A stretch of DNA of 64,000 bases from positions 1 to 64,000 of the forward strand of contig CAZMQG010000001.1 of the NCBI GenBank assembly GCA_964568625.1. Direction: 5' to 3'. The notes under the pieces were generated by a model. The model ran no database searches, was not told the DNA's origin, and saw nothing but the letters and a program-made list of their open reading frames with translations. Shown piece after piece: positions 44,973 through 55,138 of this stretch. Position numbers and translations under genes: made by a program. Origin of the DNA: JBAZAX01 sp964568625 (GTDB taxonomy: Bacteria > Babelota > Babeliae > Babelales > RVW-14). Numbering within the stretch: position 1 is the first letter of the stretch; each line of letters starts with the position of its first letter.

Positions 44973-46169
44973 TTACAGTTTTTTACTAAAATTATTTGGA
45001 GCCACACCAACATACAATTCTTGATATCTGTGAACAACTTCATCAATGCAAAATTCCGTACAAACAAGCTTAAAATTTTGTTTTCCAATAGATTTTATTA
45101 ATAATTGACCCTCTCGGTAATCTCGAAAAAGTTTACCTATAATAGCTGCATAACTATCAATATCGTTTGGATAAACTAAGAAGCCATTTATTCCAGGAGT
45201 TATAACATCATGATTACTTATATCAAAATTAGTTGAAATAATAGGAAGCCCAAAAGCCATTGCTTCTAGCAATGCAATTGACAATCCCTCGCTCTGAGAT
45301 GACAATGCAAAACAATCAAACATCGGATAAAATTTGTAGGCATCAGATCGAAATCCGGTAAAAACTACTTGCTCTTCCATTTTTAAATTTTTAACTAACT
45401 CTTGGAGTGCCATCATCTGACTTCCATCTCCAATTATAACTAATTTTACCCGAAAATTAGATCCTAATTTAACTTCAGTCCCCAAAAATGATACAGCCCT
45501 GGCAAATGCTTTAATCAAAACATCATAAGATTTGATAGGCTCAAGTCTACCAACAGCTCCTACAACAAAATCGTTATCAGACAACCTAAAATCTTTTCTA
45601 GCTAATGGCTCTTTAAAGGCTTTATCTCTCAAGCTTTGCACGTCAATGCCATTTTTAATAACCATAAGTTTAGAACTTACATTACTCTGCTCTCCCCCGC
45701 ACTTGTAACTTCCAATAATATTTTTGGAATAAGAATCTTTTACAGAATCCGAAACGGCAACAATTTTAGCACAATAATTTACCGTTCTTCGATCAAACCA
45801 ATTCCTTAAACCCCCTTCATCAAAACTGTTTCCATGAAGGTCACAAATCACAGGAATTTTAGAAATTTTTGATATTACTCTGGCAATTATATTAGAAGAC
45901 CAAAGAGATGAATGTATAACGTCCGGATGAACCAATTTTACTATATTCTTTAAATGCCAAAAACTAAACAAATCATAGGTAAAAAAAAATCCGGAAATTT
46001 TATAAATTCTAATTCCCAGATCTTCAATTTTTTTTACGTTTGGGCCATGATGGAAATACGCAACTGAATGCGTATTCCCATCTTTACCGACAACTTTAGA
46101 TAAATAATTAACTAGAGCACTTTCTGCACCACCTACTTTTAAACTTGTAATTAGGTGCAAAATATTCAT
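44973..46169 (-). CDS. Glycosyltransferase, GT4 type
   Basis: A 398-residue cytosolic sugar transferase with the GT-B double-Rossmann layout. KVGGAESALVNYL opens the N-lobe. The C-lobe has SEGLSIALLEAMAFGLPI (the E-x7-E family motif) and GFLVYPNDIDSYA. It uses nucleotide sugar to build a glycan, perhaps LPS or capsule. It starts three bases after the rpoD stop, an unusual neighbour, so co-transcription is likely. The acceptor is not known. Confidence 0.85.
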   Translation of the reverse strand: MNILHLITSLKVGGAESALVNYLSKVVGKDGNTHSVAYFHHGPNVKKIEDLGIRIYKISGFFFTYDLFSFWHLKNIVKLVHPDVIHSSLWSSNIIARVISKISKIPVICDLHGNSFDEGGLRNWFDRRTVNYCAKIVAVSDSVKDSYSKNIIGSYKCGGEQSNVSSKLMVIKNGIDVQSLRDKAFKEPLARKDFRLSDNDFVVGAVGRLEPIKSYDVLIKAFARAVSFLGTEVKLGSNFRVKLVIIGDGSQMMALQELVKNLKMEEQVVFTGFRSDAYKFYPMFDCFALSSQSEGLSIALLEAMAFGLPIISTNFDISNHDVITPGINGFLVYPNDIDSYAAIIGKLFRDYREGQLLIKSIGKQNFKLVCTEFCIDEVVHRYQELYVGVAPNNFSKKL

Positions 46170-46172
46170 AGA

Positions 46173-48590
46173 TTATTCAAAATCCCCGCCTTGACCACCT
46201 TGAGGATTAACACCATTGGTTTCTTTATCAAAAAATGTCACTAATTTTTTACTGCGTGACGGATGACGCAACTTGCGCAAAGCCTTAACTTCGATCTGAC
46301 GAATACGTTCTCGAGTAACTGAAAAATCTTTGCCCACCTCTTCAAGAGTATGCTCAGATGCAACATCTATTCCAAAACGCATCTTCAACACTTTTTCTTC
46401 TCGTGGGGTAAGAGATTTTAAAACCTCGCGAACCTTTTCTTTTAGGTCTTCATTAACAACCGCATCAACAGGTGAATACTCATTCTCATCTTCAATAAAG
46501 TCTTTTAATGAGGTATCATCGCTGTCTCCAACCGGAGTTTCAAGTGATACAGGCTCTTTTGAAATCTTAATAATATTTTTGATCTTTTTCTCATCAAGAT
46601 TCAATTCTTTAGCTAACTCGGCATAACTTGGTTCACGGCCAGCTTCCTGAATATACGTACGTGTTATTTTATTTATTTTGCTTAATGTTTCAACCATGTG
46701 AACAGGAACACGAATGGTACGAGACTGGTCTGCAATTGCTCGAGTTATAGCCTGACGAATCCACCAAGTTGCATAAGTTGAAAACTTAAATCCTCGTTCG
46801 AATTCAAATTTTTCAACAGCCTTAAGCAATCCAATATTACCTTCTTGAATCAAATCCAAAAAATGTAACCCTCTGTTTATATATTTTTTTGCAATGTTAA
46901 CTACCAGTCGCAAGTTTGCACGAGCCAAATCGTCTTTTGCTTCTTTATCTTTATGCTGAGCCTTTACAAACTGCTTATACAAAGACATCATTTTGTCTTT
47001 TGAAAGCCCGGCTTCCTGCTCTGTTTTTTTAATCATTTTATAAGAACTACGAACTGAAGCATCAAGGGCGGCCAACTGTCCCAAATCATCTTGAGTTGGT
47101 TTTTTTATTCCCTTATAGAATTTGAGTTTTTCCTCGCCAATCTTAATTTCAGATTCGCGTTCTTGAACTTTGGCAATCAACTTTTCAATTCGTTTCCCAA
47201 ACTTTCTTATCAATTTGTTTGAAAACTTAATCTCACCAATGGCCTGAATTACCTTTTTCTTATTTTCCTCTACCTTTGCCAACATCTCTTTCTTTTTAGA
47301 TTCATTTGAGAGCTGAGGTCGATATGAATGATAAATTTTATCTTCATTTTCAATAAGATTTTTGATTTTACCAATCTGCCCTAAAAGCCTACTTCGCTCT
47401 TCCTCAAATTTTGGAGAATTATCTTCATCAAAATCAGAAAACTGAATGACATCCTTCAAAAACATTGGATCTCGACCAAGTCGCTCTTCAAATCCTATTA
47501 ATTCTTTGGCTACAAAAGGAAATTTAGAAATAGAATCAATAGAGTCGCGCTTACCTTGAGCAATTTTATCGGCAATAACTTTTTCTGTTGTTTTATTTAA
47601 AAGCGGAATTTTTCCAATCTCTTTTAGATAAAGTTTAACCGGATCATTTAACTGGCTAGGTTCAATCAAGCCTCTAAGCTTCTCTAACTCTTTATCATGC
47701 TCAGACTCTTCTTCAAACCCTGAGTACTCAGTCCTTTCCAATGACGATTTTAAATCCTTAGTCATTGGAGCAAAGGAGGCAACTTCATGCTGTTCCAAAA
47801 ATACGTCTGCCTCTCCTCCACCAGCCTCAAGCTCTTCCTGCATTATCAGGTCAATGTTTTCTTTTTCAAGAATTCCTAAAAGCTCATTTGTCTCTTCTTC
47901 ACCGATTTTGTGTTTTGTAGTAAAAAGAATTAATTCTTCATAACTCAAAACACCGTCACACTTACCTTTTTCAATCAATGCAGCAACTTGTTTTTCTACA
48001 CTTTTAAGAGTATTTCCCGAAACATCACCATCCTCAATGTCAACAATGGCAAGATCTTCTTCTTCAACATTGACATCTTCCGGCAAATGTCCTTCGTCGT
48101 CCCCTCCAACACGCTTAGCTACAACATCCGCTTCTTTTTTATCATGAATCAACTTCTTAACAGCTTCCTTTGACTCACTGCCGGACGTTAAACTTTTTTT
48201 ATCGGTTAAAGCGTCAGTAGATCGAACGATTTTACTCTTATTTTTTAAATCTTTTTCTTTTAAAACATTTTTAGTTTTTGATACAGCCTTAACCTCCTGT
48301 ACCTTTTTAGCAACTTCTTTTTTAATAACAACAGGCTTTGCTGCCTGTTTTATCTTAGATGCAACAGGGGCCGCTATTTTTTTTACAACCACGGTCTTGG
48401 AGGTCGGATACTTTGCAATCACAATCTTAGATTTACCAGCAGATTTAACGGCACTTTTTTTGATAACTTTTTTTGATACAGCCTTAACAACCACTTTTGA
48501 ACTTTTTTTCACACCGAACCTTACAGATTTGGCAGAGGCTTTTGCTCTACTTTTAATAATTTTTTTTGTCTTAGCTAATTTTTTTATCAT
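46173..48590 (-). CDS. rpoD: RNA polymerase primary sigma factor RpoD
   Basis: An 805-residue sigma-70. Region 1.2 is near DPVKLYLKEIGKIPLLN; regions 2.1-2.4 contain LVVNIAKKYINRGLHFLDLI and TYATWWIRQAITRAIADQSR; region 3 follows; region 4 has TLEEVGKDFSVTRERIRQIE. It directs transcription of housekeeping genes. The first ~120 residues are about a third lysine with many Ala/Val/Ser, like a histone H1 or nucleoid-protein tail, and precede region 1.1. It overlaps dnaG by 4 bases (ATGA). Confidence 0.95.
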   Translation of the reverse strand: MIKKLAKTKKIIKSRAKASAKSVRFGVKKSSKVVVKAVSKKVIKKSAVKSAGKSKIVIAKYPTSKTVVVKKIAAPVASKIKQAAKPVVIKKEVAKKVQEVKAVSKTKNVLKEKDLKNKSKIVRSTDALTDKKSLTSGSESKEAVKKLIHDKKEADVVAKRVGGDDEGHLPEDVNVEEEDLAIVDIEDGDVSGNTLKSVEKQVAALIEKGKCDGVLSYEELILFTTKHKIGEEETNELLGILEKENIDLIMQEELEAGGGEADVFLEQHEVASFAPMTKDLKSSLERTEYSGFEEESEHDKELEKLRGLIEPSQLNDPVKLYLKEIGKIPLLNKTTEKVIADKIAQGKRDSIDSISKFPFVAKELIGFEERLGRDPMFLKDVIQFSDFDEDNSPKFEEERSRLLGQIGKIKNLIENEDKIYHSYRPQLSNESKKKEMLAKVEENKKKVIQAIGEIKFSNKLIRKFGKRIEKLIAKVQERESEIKIGEEKLKFYKGIKKPTQDDLGQLAALDASVRSSYKMIKKTEQEAGLSKDKMMSLYKQFVKAQHKDKEAKDDLARANLRLVVNIAKKYINRGLHFLDLIQEGNIGLLKAVEKFEFERGFKFSTYATWWIRQAITRAIADQSRTIRVPVHMVETLSKINKITRTYIQEAGREPSYAELAKELNLDEKKIKNIIKISKEPVSLETPVGDSDDTSLKDFIEDENEYSPVDAVVNEDLKEKVREVLKSLTPREEKVLKMRFGIDVASEHTLEEVGKDFSVTRERIRQIEVKALRKLRHPSRSKKLVTFFDKETNGVNPQGGQGGDFE

Positions 48591-50392
48591 ATTAGTCCCT
48601 TTGATTGAATCCCCTCTTTGAGTTTCAAAAATTTGGAAAGCAGCTCACTAAGTCTTGCCGGATCATTAAGCTGTTTGGCTTTAGCCATCTCATCCTTAAT
48701 TCCCTGGACAATCTGCTTCCAATTAACCTTACAAAAACGCAAAACCAGTAGATCAAAAGATTCTTGCGACACATCTTGATTTTTCATGCTCAATTTTATA
48801 ACCCAATCTCTGTCCTTATTATCAAGACTGTCAATAAAATGCGAAAAAACTTTTTTTTCAGTTTCGCTACTGCAGTCTAGTAATGACATTTCAAATTTAT
48901 TTAAGAGGTTTTTAATATTGACTGAAAAATATGGTTTTAAATCCTGATCCACCTGTATTTCCGATTTTTTTCCCTCATTGTTAATTATAGCAGAAAATAT
49001 TTTTTCTTCTAGTAATTTTATTTCGCTTTGCTCGTCCTGATCGAATAAATCTATTTTTTCATCTTCTCTAGCCTCAAGTACAAGCCCTGAGGGTTCAAGT
49101 TTTTTATATTTATGTCGTTCCAATAAGCCTTTAAGCGAATCAAAAGGAATATTCATAACCATGGCCGCCTGAGCTAAAACCAGGTCTTTTTTAAATTCAT
49201 CGTCCAATTTGACAATAACTGCAACGATTTTTTCCGCTAAAGCAATCTTATCCGACAAGGGTTTTTGTTGGAAATTTCCCCCTAGCGACTCCACAAAGAA
49301 ACTAAATATATCCTTTGCCTGTTCAACATACTTATCAATACTCTCACCACTACATAAAAGTGACGCAGGATCGTGTTGAGATGGCAGTGTAACCACCTTT
49401 AGATCCAATTTTGCCCCCCAACAAAACTCCGCCAACCTTAAAATAGCATTTTGCCCTGCCTTGTCCCCATCATAGACGACATAAAGCGTCTTAATAAACC
49501 TGGATAATAACTTTAAATGCTCAACTGTACAAGCCGTACCAAGCGTTGCAACTGTATTTTTATAACCATGTTGGAACATTATTATGCAGTCAGTGTAGCC
49601 TTCCACCAAAAACGCATACTCCCTTTCCTGCATGTGTTTTTTCGTAAGATCAAGGGCAAACAGCAGACGCCCCTTTATAAAGCCATCAGATTCCTTACTA
49701 TTGTAATATTTTGGCCTTTCATCCCCCTGTTTAAAAATTCGACCACCAAAACCGCAATAACGCCCCAAATGATCCTTTATCGGGAATATTATTCGCTCTT
49801 CAAAAGGAGAATATAAAAATGAACGACCCTCAACCAATATGCCATACTCAAGCAGATCTTTTAATAAAACGCCCTGGCGAGACAACTCCTTAACCATATT
49901 ATTGACTCGACTAAGCCCTCCGGGAAAATATCCAACCTCAAAAGTTTTTATTGATTCTTCTGAAAATCCCCGTTTTTTTAAATAATTAGTTGCAAAGGCA
50001 TCATTTAAAAATTGATTATGTAAATATAATGCAACAGACTTGCACATAGAATAATACGTATCTTTTTCTGCAATATTATCCAGGGATGAATTGGCACTTT
50101 TTTTAAGCTCCTCAGGAACATTAATTTTAAACTGCTCGATTAAAAACTTGGCAGCCTCTATCTGTGTTAAATTTTCAATTTTGGCAATAAAAGCAATTGC
50201 ATCTCCGGATGCATGACATCCGAAACAGTAAAAAATTTGTCTGTCAGGGCTAACAGTAAAAGATGCATCTGTTTCCGAATGGAATGGGCAAGATCCTTTC
50301 CAGTACGAACCGGCCTGCCGCAACTGAACTCGCTCAGCAATAATATCCAAAATAGAAACCTGTGCTTTAACAAACTCAAATAAAGAAGACAT
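48587..50392 (-). CDS. dnaG: DNA primase
   Basis: A 601-residue primase. The zinc finger CPFH...CFGC (Cys35, His38, Cys56, Cys59) is followed by the RNAP-basic region (YLKKRGFSEESI) and the TOPRIM domain with FLVEGYTDCII and YVVYDGDKAG. A DnaB-binding C-terminal domain follows. It makes RNA primers at the fork. The dnaG-rpoD order is the classic macromolecular-synthesis operon, here without rpsU upstream. Confidence 0.95.
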   Translation of the reverse strand: MSSLFEFVKAQVSILDIIAERVQLRQAGSYWKGSCPFHSETDASFTVSPDRQIFYCFGCHASGDAIAFIAKIENLTQIEAAKFLIEQFKINVPEELKKSANSSLDNIAEKDTYYSMCKSVALYLHNQFLNDAFATNYLKKRGFSEESIKTFEVGYFPGGLSRVNNMVKELSRQGVLLKDLLEYGILVEGRSFLYSPFEERIIFPIKDHLGRYCGFGGRIFKQGDERPKYYNSKESDGFIKGRLLFALDLTKKHMQEREYAFLVEGYTDCIIMFQHGYKNTVATLGTACTVEHLKLLSRFIKTLYVVYDGDKAGQNAILRLAEFCWGAKLDLKVVTLPSQHDPASLLCSGESIDKYVEQAKDIFSFFVESLGGNFQQKPLSDKIALAEKIVAVIVKLDDEFKKDLVLAQAAMVMNIPFDSLKGLLERHKYKKLEPSGLVLEAREDEKIDLFDQDEQSEIKLLEEKIFSAIINNEGKKSEIQVDQDLKPYFSVNIKNLLNKFEMSLLDCSSETEKKVFSHFIDSLDNKDRDWVIKLSMKNQDVSQESFDLLVLRFCKVNWKQIVQGIKDEMAKAKQLNDPARLSELLSKFLKLKEGIQSKGLI

Positions 50393-50398
50393 AGATAT

Positions 50399-51193
50399 TT
50401 AAAAATCCCTTTTTCTAGCGCTTACAACAGTAAACACCAAAATTGATATAGCCAAGAAACCCAAAGACCAAAGCTGCATTAAAGATAATGACAAATCAAA
50501 CGGTAAACAAGAAATATTTATGACATCACCTCTATCCCCCCTCCAAAAATCAACTCCAATGCGAGCAATACTCTCAAGAACAAGATATAAAAAAATTGTT
50601 TGGCCGGGTTTTTGCAAAAAACGCTTCATTACAAGCAAAATAACAAAGATAGAAAATGATAACAAACTCATATAAATTTGAGTCGGATGCAATTCAACAC
50701 CAATAGGAGCAAGACCAGCAGAATCTTTAAAGACTATTGAAAAAATAAACCCTTGCCCCTGGGCACCATAACAACACCCCGCAAGCAAGCAGCCAATCCT
50801 AGCAACTGACTGCATCAAAGGCCCATACAAAGCCACTATATCCAAAAACCTTAATACCTTGACTGAGTGCATTTTCAAATAAACAGGTACAGCAATAATA
50901 ACACCTATAATAGACCCCAAAACAACAAATCCTCCATTCCAAACATAAAATATTTCAACCCATGGATTTGAAAAACTGCTCCATTCCGTAATCATAAACA
51001 AAAGACGTCCGCCAACCACGGCACTGACAAGTCCGACAAATATCACATTAAAAAATGTATCTGAGTCAATCAATCTTGCTCTTCGTTGATCATTGAAAGC
51101 ACAAAATAAAAATAGCAAAAAGCCCAAAACAATCATCACACCGTAACTTTGGACCCAAAGAGGTCCATAAATATGAAGCAAATGAGGATACAT
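50399..51193 (-). CDS. lgt: Phosphatidylglycerol--prolipoprotein diacylglyceryl transferase
   Basis: A 264-residue membrane protein (start ATG 51193 with AAGG eight bases upstream; the open frame extends 26 codons further without support). YPHLLHIYGPLWVQSYG opening, ARIGCLLAGCCYGAQGQG (the GRIGNFxNGE-type motif, modified), HPTQIYMSLL and several membrane helices. It attaches diacylglycerol to the lipobox Cys, needed for any lipoprotein such as the adenylate kinase upstream in this window. The central motif has Cys where Asn and Glu are usual; the family is clear. Confidence 0.88.
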   Translation of the reverse strand: MYPHLLHIYGPLWVQSYGVMIVLGFLLFLFCAFNDQRRARLIDSDTFFNVIFVGLVSAVVGGRLLFMITEWSSFSNPWVEIFYVWNGGFVVLGSIIGVIIAVPVYLKMHSVKVLRFLDIVALYGPLMQSVARIGCLLAGCCYGAQGQGFIFSIVFKDSAGLAPIGVELHPTQIYMSLLSFSIFVILLVMKRFLQKPGQTIFLYLVLESIARIGVDFWRGDRGDVINISCLPFDLSLSLMQLWSLGFLAISILVFTVVSARKRDF

Positions 51194-51302
51194 ATAAAAA
51201 TCCTTAAATACACAGTTTTTACAAAATGGGAAACTCCTGCCAAGGATAGTCCGTTTATCGATTCCCAGCAAGAGCTTTTTAACTCAAAAACAGATCGCGT
51301 AT

Positions 51303-52115
51303 TTAAAACGTAACGCTAATTACACGTGCAGGCAAAAAATTTCTCCATACTATTGATTCAGAAGTAGACTTGCCCATTTTTCTAAAAATTCTGATCAAAT
51401 CCCTAATTGCTTCAAGTGTATATTGTTCTTCGTCAGTAAGAAAAGGCTTCTTGAGTGTTTGAATGGCAATGTATTCAAAAAAAGTTACAGTCCCTCCCGG
51501 CTTTATAAGATTGGCATACATAGCTAGAATTTTACCAACCAAAGCTGGGGCAAATGAATGAAAAGGAAGTCCTGAAATAATAAAATCATACTGTTTATCA
51601 GCTTTAAACATTGTTATGTCACGACACAAAAAGTGCACGTTTTTCAGTTCGCCAAATTCTTCAGTGATATTTCTGGTTAAAATATTACAAAACAGAGGAT
51701 CGATTTCAACAACGTCAAAGTCTGATTTAAATGGCATTCGCTTAATAATATATTTTGTAAAAATTCCAGTTCCTGCCCCGACTTCAAGAATGTTTAATGA
51801 CGTTAGCCTATCAGAACCTTTAATATATTTTGTCATTGATTTGGCAAGATACTTTGAGCTTGGTGTAAGAGAGCCAACTTGATGCCGATTATGCCAAAAT
51901 TCTGCTATAAATAATTTTTTTTCGTGAACGAATGATTTAACCGATTGCCAAAAAGCGGCCACTCTATTCCAACCTGCCTCATCCCTTGGCTGCATCAAAA
52001 TATCTGTAGATTGAACCGAGGATTGCTCAAAAACTACAGGTGAACCTTCAGGCAAAGCCACGCATGTTGCGATAAAAAAAGAAAGTGCAAAAGGAAGAAT
52101 TCTAGGCAATGTCAT
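51303..52115 (-). CDS. Exported class I SAM methyltransferase
   Basis: A 270-residue protein with a signal peptide (ILPFALSFFIATCVALP). The class I fold is complete: LNILEVGAGTGIFTKYI, then DFDVVEIDP, then VHFLCRDI, then YDFIISGLPFHSF (motif IV, in the style of PmtA/KsgA), then LIKPGGTVTFFEY. Similar bacterial phospholipid N-methyltransferases (PmtA) act on phosphatidylethanolamine; rRNA methylases are less likely. The presence of a signal peptide is unusual since SAM is cytosolic. It is 32 bases upstream of the open frame containing lgt. Confidence 0.7.
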   Translation of the reverse strand: MTLPRILPFALSFFIATCVALPEGSPVVFEQSSVQSTDILMQPRDEAGWNRVAAFWQSVKSFVHEKKLFIAEFWHNRHQVGSLTPSSKYLAKSMTKYIKGSDRLTSLNILEVGAGTGIFTKYIIKRMPFKSDFDVVEIDPLFCNILTRNITEEFGELKNVHFLCRDITMFKADKQYDFIISGLPFHSFAPALVGKILAMYANLIKPGGTVTFFEYIAIQTLKKPFLTDEEQYTLEAIRDLIRIFRKMGKSTSESIVWRNFLPARVISVTF

Positions 52116-52251
52116 ACTATTTTCCCTTAAAATTATTAGGTAATATTTTTTTAAAAAAGCATATAGTAGAATTGCCTCATGTCAACAAGAATAACGAATA
52201 TGAAAATACCTGCCAATTTCCCCCTAAATCAAACATTCAAAAATCAAATCG

Positions 52252-53322
52252 TTAAATGGATTCAAATAACATTGTTAAAATTAGTTTTTCAAATTTTTCC
52301 GGATTAGATATCAATTCGTCCTGATAAACAAGTTTAAATAACTCGGGATACTCGCTCGCCATTGCCTGCGCATTTTTAACTTGATGGCCTGTAGAATCCG
52401 CAACAAGTGGAACAACAATAGAACGCTTTTGAAAAAACTCAAGTTCAAAAAGAGTTCCTGCACCTGCTCGACAAATTACCAGATCAGATATTAAATAAAA
52501 ATTTTGAATATTTTCATCATAGGAAAAAAGCACAGCCGGCTCAGACATCTCTTTATAAAAATTGCGCCAATCAAATGAGACATCATTACCAACTTGATGA
52601 ATAACCTGAATTTGTCCGTGAATATTTTTGTTATGCTCTAAAAATTTTTTTAATGCATAATTAAGCATTTTTGAACCTTGAGAGCCTCCAAGCAAAAAGA
52701 TTGTCTTTCGTTGTAACGAAAATGGTTTGTCTGTTTTTTCGTTTATCCGATCAATTATCTGTTGCTTGGTTATTTCAAAAACATTCTGACTGAAGCGTAT
52801 TGGATAATGCGTTAGCTCACACTTTTTGGCAAAATTAAAACATGCAAATCTACATAATGAAACTGTATTTTTAAATGCAACAAAAATCTTACTCGCAATA
52901 GGCATTAATACTTTTACAGCCTTGCCGGGCTCAAGATTGAGTTCATAAATTTCAACAGACACTAATGACAACTTACTGCCCAAACAAACGGGGATTGAAA
53001 TCAGTCCCCCAGTGCTAATTATCTTCTCAGGTCTATCTTTAACAGCACGTAAAAAACTTTTTAAAAATGCCCATAAAATTTCAATAATTAAAATGGGTAA
53101 AAACAGTATTCTTTTAAGACTGAATTTGCCAATTTTCAAACTAATAATTTCTGATAAAAAATCCGTATTTGCAACAATTTTATGATCAAGAGCTCCAGAC
53201 GCGCCCCAAAAAATCACTTCCCCTCCCGGATTTAGTTCTAACCAGCGTTTTGCAATAGTCAATGCAGGTAAAATGTGCCCACCTGATCCGGCTGCGACAA
53301 CATAAAGTTTTTTAGAATTCAT
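52252..53322 (-). CDS. murG: UDP-GlcNAc:undecaprenyl-PP-MurNAc-pentapeptide transferase
   Basis: A 356-residue GT28 transferase. AAGSGGHILPALTIA (usual GGTGGH) at the start, LLGGSQGSKMLNYAL near 210 and VICRAGAGTLFELEFFQKR near 290 are the three MurG signatures. It completes lipid II on the inner face of the membrane. A GGGGGA site fixes the start. It lies 22 bases downstream of the TPR protein. Confidence 0.94.
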   Translation of the reverse strand: MNSKKLYVVAAGSGGHILPALTIAKRWLELNPGGEVIFWGASGALDHKIVANTDFLSEIISLKIGKFSLKRILFLPILIIEILWAFLKSFLRAVKDRPEKIISTGGLISIPVCLGSKLSLVSVEIYELNLEPGKAVKVLMPIASKIFVAFKNTVSLCRFACFNFAKKCELTHYPIRFSQNVFEITKQQIIDRINEKTDKPFSLQRKTIFLLGGSQGSKMLNYALKKFLEHNKNIHGQIQVIHQVGNDVSFDWRNFYKEMSEPAVLFSYDENIQNFYLISDLVICRAGAGTLFELEFFQKRSIVVPLVADSTGHQVKNAQAMASEYPELFKLVYQDELISNPEKFEKLILTMLFESI

Positions 53323-53344
53323 TTTAAATCCCCCATTTATTTAA

Positions 53345-55138
53345 TTATTTCATCTCTTTTTTTACCTGTTTAATATGTTCCATAATTACCCCATCCCCCG
53401 GAGAAATTGTAAGCGCTTTTTCAAATAGTTCAAGCGCCTGATTTTGTTTACCCATTTTTGAAAGCACCAATCCCTTTGTATCAAGATAAAATGGAGAATT
53501 TGCATCTTCAAGCAATGCCTTATTAACATAATCAAGGGCCTGTGAAAGATTTTGTCCATTTTTTGCATAAACATATGCAAGTAAATTGTATGAAGCAGGA
53601 TAGACTACAGAATGTTTCATCGACTCCAAAAGAATTTTTTCCATATTCTTAATTTGATTCGTTAAAAAATATATGTAAGCAACCTGATAGGAAACCTTTG
53701 ATTTCAAATCAATATCTGACGTTGAATCAAAAATCTTTTTGTATAAAACAATGCTGGTTTTATAATTTTTCTGCTCAACATAAATATCTGCCAAAGCAGC
53801 CCAAACTCCAACAGTTGCTTTATTTGATTTTACAATATCTTCCAACAAGCTTGTTATCTGTTGCTTGGAAACCCCGGCCTTACCCAACAATAAAATGGTA
53901 TGAATAACAGAATTATCATAAGGCTCGCGCTTTAACCAATCACGCATAAATGTAAGAATTTGGCTATGATTCTTCATCGCCAAAAGTATCTCAACTTTTA
54001 AAAGTTTACCTCGAACAAAAGTTGGAGATTTTTGAATACAAGTATTTATATTCTGTAATGCTTTTTTATAGTTTCCGGAATTAAATTCAATCATTGCCAA
54101 ATCAAAAAAATACTCCGGAGTATTCCCCTTTAATTTCTTGAGATATTGCATCGCTTCAGGCATTCGATTTTGTGAAAACATAAGTTGAATTACCTGCTTC
54201 TCAATCATCTCATCGCGACCCACAAGACTTAAAAATTGTTGATACCCTTTAATCGCCTCATTAACTCTTCCAAGCTGCTCAAGCAACATGGCTTTTAAAA
54301 GCAACGCTTTATCAAAGCGAGGAAAAACTTCAAGACTCTTCTCAATATCACGCATAGCCAGTTCGTTTTTATTCATATGCATATGAACTTTTGAACGTAA
54401 AAAATAGAAAAGAAAAGATCTTGGTTTGAATGAAGGTTTTTCCAGACAATCATTAAGGTATTCTAACCCTTTTTCCATCTGATTATTTTTTATAAGAGAA
54501 ACAGCAAAATAATACGCCACCTGCTCGTTATCCGGAAAATCCTTTGCTAATGTCACAAAAATTTTTTCAGCTTTGGCGTCTTGGTTGGCCATTAAAAAAG
54601 ACTGCGCAACCATTAAATTAAAATCTAAATTATTTTCGAAGAATTTTTTGAATTTGCTTTCATTTTTCTGATAAATTTCAACAATTTTTAAAATCTGCCC
54701 CATATCAAATAAAAATTTAAAATACCCATCATAAACAAATATTGGTGGCTTTTTTTCAAAAAGTTTTTTATAAGCTTGCATTGTTTTTTGAGCATCACCC
54801 TTTGAATGAAAATAATTTGCTTGAGTATAAAGATTATAAGTGGCTTCACTTGCCTCTGAATTGTTGGCATCAACATCCAAACTCTGATCTTCTACAAATG
54901 CAATCTTACTACTTTCATCATCCCCAGACTCATCTTTTTGTGGCATGTTTACATCAGATTTATCGTCGCTGAACTGGTACTCTCCGGAATTGTATTGATC
55001 ATGCCGAGTACTATTGAATTGACTGGACACAGCCTGTTGGCTATCTCCATCTCTCGATTTTTTCGCAACAGGCAAAACACCATTAAAAATCATACCCAGA
55101 GAGCACAAAACAAGTAATTTTTTAAACACGCCCTTCAT
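53345..55138 (-). CDS. Exported tetratricopeptide-repeat protein
   Basis: A 597-residue protein with a hydrophobic N-terminus (residues 6-25), then an acidic Ser/Asp-rich region (to ~90), then about twelve TPR units, e.g. ATYNLYTQANYFHSKGDAQ, PRFDKALLLKAMLLEQLGRV and SPFYLDTKGLVLSKMGKQ. TPRs form scaffolds; in this position the protein could organise envelope enzymes. It overlaps the DciA-like gene by 4 bases (ATGA). Confidence 0.85.
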   Translation of the reverse strand: MKGVFKKLLVLCSLGMIFNGVLPVAKKSRDGDSQQAVSSQFNSTRHDQYNSGEYQFSDDKSDVNMPQKDESGDDESSKIAFVEDQSLDVDANNSEASEATYNLYTQANYFHSKGDAQKTMQAYKKLFEKKPPIFVYDGYFKFLFDMGQILKIVEIYQKNESKFKKFFENNLDFNLMVAQSFLMANQDAKAEKIFVTLAKDFPDNEQVAYYFAVSLIKNNQMEKGLEYLNDCLEKPSFKPRSFLFYFLRSKVHMHMNKNELAMRDIEKSLEVFPRFDKALLLKAMLLEQLGRVNEAIKGYQQFLSLVGRDEMIEKQVIQLMFSQNRMPEAMQYLKKLKGNTPEYFFDLAMIEFNSGNYKKALQNINTCIQKSPTFVRGKLLKVEILLAMKNHSQILTFMRDWLKREPYDNSVIHTILLLGKAGVSKQQITSLLEDIVKSNKATVGVWAALADIYVEQKNYKTSIVLYKKIFDSTSDIDLKSKVSYQVAYIYFLTNQIKNMEKILLESMKHSVVYPASYNLLAYVYAKNGQNLSQALDYVNKALLEDANSPFYLDTKGLVLSKMGKQNQALELFEKALTISPGDGVIMEHIKQVKKEMK

